From the NCBI GenBank assembly GCA_029168955.1, contig JAPDOI010000439.1, positions 434,001 through 498,000 of the forward strand: a stretch of DNA of 64,000 nucleotides, in the 5' to 3' direction. This document shows, piece after piece, positions 11,721-23,900 of this stretch (positions within the stretch are counted from its first letter, which is position 1; every line of letters starts with the position of its first letter). The DNA comes from Aplectana chamaeleonis (lineage: Eukaryota > Nematoda > Chromadorea > Rhabditida > Cosmocercidae). The notes below the pieces were generated by a model. That model did no database searches. It had not been told where the DNA came from and worked only from the letters and a program-made list of their open reading frames with translations. The position numbers and the translations under genes are program-made.

Positions 11721-12244
11721 ACCCCTGCGACGGCGAATTTCGCAGCGACGCCACACCGAAAGCTCCGGCGATACTGCTGATTCGAGCCCTTTGTAAGGAT
11801 TGTCCTAAGCCTGGAGATGTCAAAACGTATGTCACATTCATGAATAAGATGCCAGGTGGCTCCTCACATTGAGCCGTTTTTAAAGACGGATTCAGCCTGA
11901 AAAGAATACACAACTAAAGCTGGGTGTGATGGGGTTAAATCCCCGGAAACACCACTAGTCGCGTTTACCAGGAAAGAGATCCAGAAAAAAATCATTGGGC
12001 ACCACACACCGTTTTCATCTTCCTCTCGCTTACAATGCTCGCGACACTATTGGGTTTCCCCATCTCTCAGCGGCTTGTTCCAATCCAATCGGTCAGACTG
12101 CTGCGAAATAACTGAAGTTCAGCCAACATAGTATTCAGAAAACCGGATATTTCCACTTCGAAACATCTCGCGAGGACTTAACGAATTTTCCTTTGAACTC
12201 CGCTGTATCATTTCTGTACTTCGTTCACTATGAAGGCTTTTTAG

Positions 12245-12380
12245 GTCCGCATATGGCGATTTGAGTTCGAACAGTGTGCTAAAGTACCGTCCAAATACCA
12301 GTTGGCTGTGACTTTTCTGGCAAACCTTGTTGGGCATAACGTCGCTATCAACCAAGTGAAATTCAGCCAAAATCCCGAAT
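12245..12380 (+). CDS. CHAF1B: CHAF1B exon (first one visible), start of the WD40 propeller
   Basis: The acceptor GGCTTTTTAG precedes GTCCGCATATGG, coding V-R-I-W. The donor is GAAT|GTAAGT. The exon ends in phase 1. Its translation contains F-L-A-N-L-V-G-H-N and V-K-F-S-Q, aligning with the p60 segment that leads from the first to the second WD repeat. An in-frame TAG lies in the acceptor, so the upstream boundary is firm. Confidence 0.9.
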
Positions 12381-14916
12381 GTAAGTATCATTTTTTTTGA
12401 TTTCCTGTGAATTTTGTAAATTAATTGCTATACTACCTTATGAAAGAGGTGTCATACATCTCGTGAAGAGTATTTCACCCATATCAGCCGAAATTCTATC
12501 TGTCTGATATCTAATGTTGTCTATCCCTCATCGTGAAGAGAATAGCAAATCCTTAGTGAAGGCAGTCTGATAATTAATTGAGAAACACGATTTTCAAACG
12601 TTACAAGAGAGTGGTATAACTACCGCATACTGGCCGTGCAAAAAGTCCTGCTCAGTAGTCCCTGGAAAAAAGGGAAACGCACAAGAAGAGTTTTCAGTGA
12701 ATCTGCTTGCATCTGGAGATTCTGATGGTCGTGTCGCGGTTTGGCAACTATCCGATACACCAAGCAGCGCACCTGCAGTTGATGACTTGCCGCCCAACAA
12801 GGAAAATTGGGTGCGATTGCGGGTGAGTGTTTTTATGCTGTCAATCTGCACACTGTCCTCGCTGAGCCCCTCGCATGGTTACGCCTCGCCAATTTCGCCA
12901 CTTCCAAGCACTAATGGTTCGGAAGGGGAAAATTAGGCAGGTTCGATCATTCAAGCGCGGCAGGAGTCGCGAGTTTTCAGAAGGAGTATCAAATCTGATG
13001 CTGCTATCAGCCCATCGTGTGTGTGTGTGTGACTCATCAAATTGTTTTTTTGTAAAATAGTGGTGAAATAATCTTTTTGACTTAAAGCAACGCGTGGGGA
13101 GGAGAGCAGTGAAAAAATCTTTTTCTTGCTCCGAACTTCAGATTGTTTTCATTTATCAAGTGGCCTGGCGCCCCACAGTCCTTTCTGGTTTAGGTTCTCG
13201 GCGCAACGTGGTCGTGATCCTGTTGGAAAGTGCTTTTTACTTCGCCCCTATGTTTTCTGTTATTTTACGATATTAGCTACCATCTTCGTCTTCACTTTAG
13301 CTACCATCTTCGTCCTCAAAATGAGCAATTACCACTGCGAAGCAGGGTACGGCATGAGGTGTGGATATCCACATCGGGGGTTCTGAGCTCCGCCGGAAAA
13401 GCAAGTGAACCATTCTGAATGGAGGTACACACTGTTAGAAGTCATTTTTACGAAGAATTCGGATATGCCGTCAAATTTACATGAAATCGTGTTGTGACTA
13501 AGTTAGATTAGTAGTTATCCAAACATAATCTTGCTCTTGGAACGCTTCCGTCCGCATGAAATACTGCGATTGTAACCCGCTTCTAAAAAAGGCACCAGCT
13601 GTTCAGGTCTCGAACTATCGGCCCATCAGTTTAGCCTCATCAGTATGCAATGTACTCGAAATCATTATCAAAGATTGTGTTCTCTCTCATCTTGCGTCGA
13701 ATGACCTCCTCAGCTCTGCGCGATATGGTTTTCTGCCTGGTAGGTCAACGCTATCTCAGCTGGTATCCTCGTTTCACGACTGGAGCTGGGCTGTAAATGA
13801 GAACTGCCTAATTGATGTTGTGTACATAGTTTATGCTAAAGCTTTTGATACAGTCAGTCATCCAAAGCTACTATTTAAACTTGAAGGCTGCGGCATTTCT
13901 GGTGACATTTTGAAATGGTTGAATTCCTTTCTGACACCTCGTGGCTTCACAGTCAAAATTGGCGACTTTTGTTCTCATCCTTGCCCAATCGCCCCAGCGG
14001 TGTTTCCCAGGGTAGAGTTCTGGGTCCTTTGCTTTTCCTCATTTATGTGAACGACATTTCTGACGGATTCTCGAGCGCATGCAAGTTTTTTGCTGATGAT
14101 CTGAAGATATATCGTCCCCTTCGCAACCCGCCATCGATTTTCACGAGCCTCAGCGTGATCTGAACCAGCTTGCAAATTGGTCCAAGCTATGACACGTAAA
14201 AATATCAGCTTGTTTCATATCAATTTCCAACACAAGTGCTTTTTACGCCTAAACGATGTAGCGCTTCCCGTACGCAAGACTGCCAGTGATTTTGCTGTGC
14301 TTATTAGCACCGACCTTAAGTGGGAATCCCACTGCAAGGAACTCTAAGAAAGCTTCTCGTGTGGAAAATTGCATCCTGAGATCTGTGCAACACCCATGTC
14401 TCGAACATTATAGGAAAACATACATTGTCTACTGCCGGCCGCTCTTGGAATACTCTCTTCTCCTTCTGCAGCCACAGAGAGGGTCCTACATAGATTGAGG
14501 AACTCGGCTACTAGCGTAGGATTCGTCCAAAGATCTATTGTCGTTAACGATGTCGGTCTCATCGGGCAGTTGAAAAGGTGCGCAGTCGTATGCCTTTTTA
14601 TCGCAGCCTTTATTACCACAATCCGGGCACTCGTCAGGTCTGCTGCTATCGATCTTATGTAAATAAGACATGAGCATGGGGGAGTGCCCAGAGCGCAACG
14701 AGACAAGGGTGCACCTGGCACGCCTACCGAGTTCCATCTCGGTTTCGCTGACCTCAGGCGGACTCTTCTCCCAGAATGGAGTGTACGGCGGCCTTGCACA
14801 AGTGATCCTTGAGGAATTGGGTATGCTCCGCACGTAAGAGACGGAGGCGTTCTTGTTGTGCGTTGGTCCATCTCTGAATGTTGATTTTCGTGGGAGCATC
14901 AACAAACGGCTTTCTT

Positions 14917-14973
<57 letters not shown>

Positions 14974-17900
14974 GGTCTAATACTCTTCGCGGCGGATGAT
15001 TCGGCTGCTTCAGAATGTTTAAGTACAGCTGTTGTGCGTGGAGTTGGCAGTGGTCCTTAACTGGTAGGATGCGAGCTTCGGCGTGTCAGTGCTTTACTGG
15101 AGAGCTTTTAGAACAGCCTGTTGCGATTCGCAGTGCTTCATTTTGGATGCGCTGCAGCTTGGACCAAGATGTGTCCGACACGATGTGCTGCCAGACTGGT
15201 GCTGCATACTCCAGGGCGGGCTGTACGATGGCCTTGTACGTGGTCAGGATCGTTTCTTTACTGCAGCCCCAGGACGTTCCACCGAGAGCACGTTGGACGT
15301 TGAGTCTAGTTTCCACTGTGGCTCGCTTCTGCTCAGTGTTCTTATGAAACCTTAACGAAGGATCTAACACGTGTTCGAGTAGCTTCTCAGAGAGTCGGGG
15401 GATCCGATTCGACCACGATAGGCTTTCTAATCGAGTACCCAGTCGAGTTGAAAGGAATTTTCGCAGCAGCACGTGCTGCTCCGAGGAGCACGTGGCCTGT
15501 TCGATAGGACTACGTGGCGCAGAGAGAAAAAACCCTTGCCGCACCCTCATTTTCCACGCGGCAGCACGTGGCCTGTTCGATAGGACTACGTGGCGCAGCG
15601 AGGCAAAACTTTTGCCGTACCCTATTTTCCACGCCGTACCACTTGACCTGTTCGATAAGACTACGTGGTGCAGAGAGAAAAAATCCTTGCCGCGCCCCCG
15701 TTTCCCACGCAGCAGCACGTGGCCTGTTCGATAGGACTACGTGGCGCAGAGATAAAAAACCCTTGCCGCACCCTCATTTCCCACGCGGCAGCACGTGGCC
15801 TGTTCGATAGCACTACGTGGCGCAGCGAGGCAAAACTTTTGCCGCACCCTATTTTCCACGCCGCACCACGTGGCCTGTTCGATAAGACTACGTGGCGCAG
15901 AGAGAAAAAACCCTTGCCGCGCCCCCGTTTCCCACGCAGCAGCACGTGGCCTGTTCGATAGGACTACGTGGCGCTGGGCCCCACCCCTTCGATGGGAGCG
16001 GGTCTCCCCCCAACAAGGATACGGTTCGAGTCACGGCCCGCAGCAGGGGATCACCCCCACAGCAGTCCGCGACAGGGACATCACCCTCGCCACGGTCGAC
16101 AGCGAGGGACCTCCCCTCGCTGAGGACCGTGGGGGAGACCACTTAACGGTTCAGAAGTCGTCCAGAAAGTGACTCGTAGTCACCTTCCAGGAGTGGCCCC
16201 GAAAGGCGGACTGCGCTCTCTTTGGGATCGGACACCTTATATACGTGCTCTGCGGCTGATATGCTCCGGGTCAGTTCTGAAGCGATCGATCAACGTGTTC
16301 AATCATGGTCATTGTGGCTCGTTCGTCGTCCAAACTCATCGTAGTCGAATCAAAAGCGTATCGTGGTCGAGTGAAACGGCTATGATTGGCGACAAATGCT
16401 TCACACTTGGACGACGATCAGGCCACGTGGCGCACGGAATGTACGTGGCCGTATCGTCGTACAACTGCTTTGTAGTCGAATCGAAAGCCTATCGTGGCCG
16501 AATAGGACCCCCGACTCTCTGAGTTAGGGAATCGGGCGGCCGGAAAGTGAGTTTCGTCCCATTTCTATTTAGAATCAGAGACCGTGAGCATTTTACTATC
16601 GAGAAAACATTTCAATTCGATCAAGTAGTCATTGATCTTACTGGCAGCTACATTTATGTCGCGATCCCGGCACAGAATAGTGATATCATCCGCATATGCG
16701 ACCTTGATGTCTCCAGATTAAACGGGTAGATCTTCAATATACAGACTGAAAAGAGCGGGAGATAGAACTCCTCCTTGGGGTACGGGGATGCTGTTGGAGA
16801 CGTGTCCTCGAAATAGCTCGTTTGCCCGACGTCCTTTGGCGAATGCGGTTATCCATCGCTTCTGCCAGGGCGGAATGGTAGACCTTAACAGGCTCTCCGA
16901 CAATATGCCCAGGTTTACAGTGTCAAAAGCCTTCGTTAGGTCGAGGGCTTCACCTACGCTTCGCTGAGGTTTCTTGGCATTGATATCCAGAACATAGCTC
17001 ACAATTTCCAGCAGGGCCGTAGTGGTGGAATGTAGTTTACGGAAACCATGTTGGATTTTTTGTTTGCTGTTATGCTCGGCAAGTTCCTCCACAGCCAATT
17101 TTTAGGCAACTTTAGCAATAGGTGAGAGAAGACTGATTGGCCTGTAATCTTTTGCCGTGGATGGTGATTTACCCGGCTTTGGCAGTGGGATGACGCGTGC
17201 CACTTTCCAATCTTGAGGTAATATACAGGTACGAAACGATGCGTTACTGACGTCAGCGAGAAGGGGTAGAAGTTCACTGGGCAGTCTCTTCAGGAATGCT
17301 AGGCTCAAACCATCTGGCCCTACTGCCTTCGAGTTACTAATTTCCTTGATCACCTTCTCGACCTGTGCAGGCGTGACTGCTTCATCTTCAGCCATGAGTG
17401 GCAATTTACAGAGTTCCCGTACAGTTACTCTATTCTGCTTCTCTCTTTTTGTTCTGGTGATGAAAAAAAATGCTTCCCAAGAGCATTTGCGGCCTCTTTC
17501 CTTGACTTGAAGACTCCGCCGTCAAATTCAATCGTGGAATTGTTGACGGAGGTGTACTCTCCGGAGATCCTTCTCAACGCTTTCCACGTTGCTGCAGCAT
17601 CACTCTTGAAGTTCATTTTCTCGGTGAACTTTTCCCAGGACTCCTTCTTGTGCCTGTCCAGGTCCCTCCTGATCTCATTATCCAACTCGGCAGTGTCTGG
17701 GTCAAGATGATCAGCAGCTCTCTTTGCATCCCTTGTCCTTATCTTCTGCAGTGTCTCCCTGGTGACATTGGGAAAGAAGGTTTTGACACGACCTTCAGGG
17801 ATCGCAGCTTTCATAGCCTTCCGGATGGCATCAGAGAGGTGGCGCTCCTCCTGGTGTGCATTGCCACTCCACGGATATTCGGCGGGTTGGCGGAGTGCAG

Positions 17901-20900
17901 CCTCCCTGAGCAGGCTCCAGTCTACTAGGCCTAAACTGAGATAAGAACGATGACGAACCCCTGAATAGGGAGCAAGAGAGTTAGAGAGATCAATATTGAC
18001 AAAGACAGGGATGTGATCACTGGAAAGAGTTGTGGATGTTGACCAAGAGCAAGCAATCGAGAGATTGGAAGAGACAAGGGAGATGTCTGGGCTAGAAGAT
18101 CGGCCGTTGTCAGGGAGACGAGTGGGCTGATCATCTTTTAGGATAATCAGATCGCGCTCCTCCGCCCATACTTCGACGTCTTTTCCTCTAGCATGAAAGT
18201 CAAGCGACGAGCAGAACGTGTGAGCATTGAAGTCACCCGCAAAGACAATTGAGGGAGATAGAGAGCAGTCATACAGCTGCTTGAGAAGGGGGATAAGATT
18301 CTATGTCGATGGACAAGAAGTAGAAGGAGGGATGTATATATTAAAAAGAGAAAGTGGTGTTTTTAGTGGTAGATGGATGGGTATGTACTCGAGAGTGCCA
18401 TCCACTGGAGTGTTTGGAATGATGTGATAGGGAAGAGAGGACCGAACAAAAGTAGAAACTCCGCCTCCTTAAGATGACCTAGGAGTATGATAAGCAGTAT
18501 AGCCCGGGATGTTTGGATGCCGAGAGGTAGCAGAGGGAGAGAGTTCGGTTTCCTGAACCATGATAACATCCGGGTGATGAGTATGGGCAAAGAGAGATGA
18601 TTCAGAAAGCTTGGCGCGAAGGCCGTTGAGATTTATGTGTACAATAGAGAGGGGGCGGTTGGTAGATTAGGAATTTGGGTTACTGGAGGCGGATCACACA
18701 ATACAACGAAAGGAAGAATCTTGGTGCCTCACAGAACTGAGACCCGAACAAGAGAAGTGCACCCACCTTTCGCATCCAAAACATTGGACTATGGTTCGAG
18801 TCCAAGTGGCATCTCTGCCGCATGTGGCACATGGGTACTTCTTCTTCTGAGCGAGTCCTGGATTCCTCTCGACGCCGGCTCTCTGTAACAGAATCCCCAG
18901 GAGAGCTGCAGCCAGCCAGCACCTCTCCCATGACTAAAACCCTCTCCGCGGAGGGATTGACGTCTATTTGCACGGAGGTGGTCTTCTTTCCTCCACACTG
19001 CCACGGCACGAACGTACGACATCTCGGCAGCTGGAATACTGTACGCAGGTCTGGTCACCATCTTCTGTCGGGGATGATGAAGTCAGCGAAAACGTGCAAA
19101 GGCGGTACTCAAAATGTGTTTTTGTCAAAGTTTTTCCTACGCGAGAAGTACCAGACTATACGACTAGGCTTGAAGTGTTGGGGATCGAAACCCTACGATA
19201 GCGTAGAACCGAGATTGATTTACACTTATAAAATTGTTAACGGTCTTTGCGACATCCCATTTGAGAGTGTTTTCGTGTTCACCAGCCGCTGTACTCGCTC
19301 CCGCCAGCACGCGTTTCAGCTCGCACGTAGATTTACAGCGAAGTCCAACGTACTGCATTCCTTTGTATTCAGAGTCATCCCAATTGGGAAAAATTGTTCT
19401 CAGAGATCTTTGAGGCCGCGCATTTTCCGATTTTCAAAAGCAGGCTGTCCCACTTCAATCTCAGGTCATTGCATGGGGCCGATAGCCGTGCTTTCTGCTA
19501 AAGCTTTGAATTCAGAGTGCTCTCATGCGTACGAGTGTTTTCTATGTCTGCTATTTTGTTTGCCTGCATGTCCAGGCTGACGTGTTTCAACCTGTATCAC
19601 ATACAATTTGTATGTTTATTTGTCGCCAGATAAAGCTATTGAATTGAAAAAAGCGTCAAGGTCAAAGGCATAGTAAGGCTTTCTTAGGTTTGAATATAAA
19701 TTTTACAACAAAAAAATGGATCATACTCCTAGGAGCGGGTCTGAGAATGAGAAAATCGTCAGTTTTTCTCTTGGTGGGAGGCAGGGATGAGCGGAATTTT
19801 TTTCTGAACTTCGGAAATCGGAAATCGGAAGGACCTTCTCAATTTCGGAAATCGGAACGCCAAAAACCATCGGAAATCGGAATGCGGAAATCGGAAATAC
19901 ATTCAGTGAAATTCTTAACGCTCCCCCTGGTGACTGCGTGTACCAAAGAACTTGAACTTATCCTTCTTCACTGAAAGTGTTCATGCAAACACAATTAACT
20001 ATGGCTTTGTGAAAAGACCTCGAATCCGAATTCAGCGCCCAAAATAACCCTCTGGGAATTTGGCCAGGGAGAGCGTAAAAATTTTTTATCTCGTGAATAT
20101 TTCCGATTTCTTCCGCATTTTCAGGCTTTTTTTCGGAAATCGGAAGGCCAAAAACCATCGGAAATCGGAATTCCGCTCATCCCTTCTGGGAGGGTCGGAA
20201 TACAGTTGGCTTTGTCCACACCTTGTGCGGTGAGCCTTTGGCGCCGTCCTCATATAGCCGTTCTCAGACATTTCGGGCCAAGGGAAGTCAGCACGGAAGC
20301 GGTAGTCTATGGCGAAATATAACTTTGATAACTATAGCTAGACATGATCGACCTTGAAGCGGTTGGCTTGTTCTACGAGGATTTCTCCTCGTTCCAGGTT
20401 CTGAATCACGATAGCGAGGTTACGTGCTTGGCATGGGGTCCGCAGGGCAAGCTGCTTGCTTCAGTTTCTAATGATGAGTCTCTCATGATACACGATGTGA
20501 CGACAGGTACATTTTTGTGATATCCGTGTAATTTTTGTTACTATTCGTTTCGTTGCGCTCGATTTCCATGTCGCAATTTACAATACTCATCTGGTGCTTA
20601 CCTTACAATGGAATTCTTCATAGTGATCGTGGCTCAAAGAAACTCACGGCCCGTCCACAGCGCTTTTGCAGTATCGTCCGCGGCCGACGACCGGACGATC
20701 CTTCACCGAAGCCGGTAAAGCGCCGGCAAAATGCCGCGGACCATCCTGCAGGCGCCGTGAATCATCCTGCAGGCACCGCGGATCATCCTGCAGGCACCGC
20801 GGATCGTCCTGCAGGCGCCGTGGACCGTCCTTCCCTGCAAATGTGACGTCGAATAGCGTTCCTTGTTCCCAACTACACAAATAGCGCGCATTCACAGTAT

Positions 20901-23900
20901 TTCCGCCGAGGTCTGTGGTGAGGAACCACCATCCCTGCGGACCGCGGCGAAAACCGCCCCCCCCCCCCAACCGTGAGGATCCCTTATCCCCCAGCGGTCA
21001 AAAATATGCTGGCCTCCGGAGAGGGACCCAAAGTCACCTTCCAGGGCCGGCATCAGAATGCCGAATGAGAACTCGAAAGAGACGAAGCGTCTTTTTTTAC
21101 CGGCTGTGCATGTGATAAACACATTAGGACGTGATCATTCGATTTTGTTTTTTCATGTCTGCCACAGCAGCCGTGCCTGCGGTCAAGTGAGATGTGAGTG
21201 AGTGAGATGAAGAGGTGTAGTCGTTCAACTGCCGGTGCGCCCCGGACACCCCTATCGAGAACAATCAGCGCTGCGGATGGGCCGTTTGACCAACCCGCTA
21301 CCCATTGTGCCGCGGATCAGCCGCCAAGCGCCGCCGACCGTCCGGAGAGCTCATCTGCTGCCGTGGACGGGCCGTGAGTTCCTCTAAGATCCTAATGTGT
21401 TTATCACATGCATAGCCGGTATGGCAGGCACTCACTCACCTCACTCGAGTCCTCATTCGCCATTCGGATGCCGACCCTGGAAGGTGACTTTGAGTCCCTC
21501 TCCGGAGACCAGCATAATTTTGACCGCTGGAGGATAAGGGATCCTCACGGCGGGGGGCGGGGCGGTTTTCGCCGCGGTCCGCAGGGCGGTGGTTCCTCAC
21601 CGCAGACCTCGGCGGAAATAATGTGAAGGCGTCCTTTTTGTGTAGTTGCGGACGAGACACGCTATTTGACGTCACATTTGCAGAAAAAGACGGTCCGCAG
21701 CGACTCTCAGGACGATCTGTGGCGTCTGCAGGGTGGTCCGCGGAGCTTTGCCGGCAGTTTACCGGCTTCGGTGAAGGATCGTCCGGTCGTCGGCCGCGGA
21801 AGATCCTGCAAAAGCTCCGCGGACGGGCCGGGAGTTTCTCTGAGAAGGCCGAACTGGGGTGCGTTCCAAGAACATTTCCATGGCAAAATGCGTTCATGGA
21901 AACGTAGCCACGGCCGCGTGGAAGCAATTTACAGCTATAATTCGTGGCCATGGGAAGCAATCTTGACCATGGAAAGGCCTTTTGCCCTCCCACGCCGTCG
22001 TGGTAACATTCTTGGAACGCACCCCTGGGCCGTCTCCTCCCGCCCGTAGTGATCCCTCCGACATTCGGAACGTTCAACTACCGTCGAATTTCCGTTGAAC
22101 TAATGTCTACACTGGAAATCAGCAGAATTTCCCCGTCAGTTTAACGGAAATTGTTCGGTAGTTGATATGGATTTCCACCAAAGTTGAACAGAAGTGCTGA
22201 TTGGAGGGAAATTCGAATAACTTCTGCATGGATATTCCTACGTTTTTCCTAGTTTCTCCATACGGTTGAATGTTATTTCAATATATGTAAGGATACCTAT
22301 CCACACCTGGCCCCTAACTAGGTGTGCACTTACTGTGCTCACCAAAAATCATTCATTAGTACGAGTGCTCCGCCTCCTGCTTGCTCCCATGATGGAGCGC
22401 CAGGGGTGTGCGGCAAAGGAATTTGAAATTTTGGCAAACGGTAACGGCAAACCCCAAAAATGACCGGCAAACGGCAAAATCTGCTTTGAGCTATATGTGA
22501 TACACCAACATTTGTTTAGTCGTGTAGTTTTCATCTGCCAGTTACTGTGTACCTGACGTTTCAATAGCCCTTACAGGAAGAGAAGAGTCCCACTTATAAA
22601 AAGCCTCAGATGATCAGAGAATGCCAGTAGCGCTGTTGTGTAGATATGTGATTTGTATAGGTGTCACTATCAAGTTCAACAAGGCCGTTAGCTTATGCCT
22701 CGCCGAAGATAATTCTGTTATTCCTTCCCAGCTACATAATAGAAATTTCCGTACGAATAGATGCTAGAGATCTAAAGAATGGGCTTGCGGCCAGCGTGAC
22801 CCAGCTTAGTTGATCCGGGGGCATGCAGCTAACCGTAAGCAACCTCGGTGGTGTGGGAGTGTACGCCGACCCTAAGGCTGGCCGATACATGTACGGCATT
22901 CATGTGAATAGATGGTTAAATACGCAATGATTGGTCGATAATCGTGGAGAAAGAAAAGACGATCCACACCGCGCAGCGCGCGATTTAGGTTGTGACAGGT
23001 GTCACTCACAATTTGTGCTGTTAGTAGCAAGTAGTAGGCTAAAGGTTCTTAATTTGCTTAGTGAAAATCACGCTTGAATGGTTTTCCTTGCAAGGCTGCA
23101 GAAGTGGAGTGAGACTAGACTAGTTGAATACAGTGCTCACGATAATAGCAGCCTTTGAATTTTCACCGGAAATTAAGAGCTCCGAGGAGCATGCTGATCG
23201 ATTACACAGAATGAGAGGCACCTAGTGACAGTTCGACTGGTACAAGCAACGCGCGCGATGGAGAGCCGTTCCTCTCACGTCGCCGCTGGAGCGCCGCGTA
23301 AGGTGCATTCAGCCAGCCGGACTGCTCTTCGGCTATTCGCTTTCTGTGTACTCAGTCTACAAGCCGGCACGAGGCCCATTACGACAACACTGGAGGCTAA
23401 AAACGAGTTGCTATTGGTTGCCTGTTTTAAGCCGGTATTCGAGACTGCTGTTGCATTGAGCATCGGACTTTTCGATTTCCGGTGAAGAGATCTGCAAATT
23501 TAGCTTCCTGGCAAAAGTAACGATTTGGTAATGATAAAAAAAGTTTCAAAAATGTCTTGAAATATCTTTAAAAAATGATTTGGCCTAAAATAGCCTGGAA
23601 AAATAAAAAAAGCTAGGAAATGAAGTGAAATAATCAAAAATGCGATATGGTGGTCGACCATTTCACAAGCTTCTCCGTTAAACTTATCAAAACGAAATCA
23701 AGCACGATATGGAATGGAACGTTGCGTTTTGACCTATTTCTTATTACAGCTTTCAAAAATGGCCTAATGTTTCCGTTGCGCGCTTGATTTCGTTTCGATA
23801 AGTTTAACGGAGAAGCTTGTGAAATGGTCGACCACCATATCGCATTTTTGATTATTTCACTTCATTTCCTAGCTTTTTTTATTTTTCCAGGCTATTTTAC

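Larger units (their letters stand above)
14455..19031 (-). mobile_element. Full-length-like non-LTR retrotransposon C, nested insertion
   Basis: A minus-strand copy inserted into retrotransposon B and flanked by the 9-bp duplication TGGAATACT (14446-14454 and 19032-19040). Reading down from 19031 come a PHD-like C4HC3 zinc finger (about 18860-18690), an apurinic-type endonuclease (about 18660-17940), a linker (17814-17425), and RT from 17404 with P-Q-G-G-V-L-S-P near 16775 and Y-A-D-D-I near 16705-16690. The RT is interrupted by a TIR element (15386-16523) and resumes with L-D-P-S-L-R-F. A zinc-knuckle C-terminus follows near 14650. Frameshifts and stops make it inactive. Its sister copy is at 27044-32075. 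Confidence 0.9.

Noticed and set aside
13018..13031. GT run as a regulatory element
   Set aside because: A very short microsatellite in an intron, with nothing to tie it to regulation.
15492..16172. Cluster of overlapping 80-125-codon ORFs
   Set aside because: They are produced by the 76-bp tandem repeat and the GC-rich segment of a TIR element.
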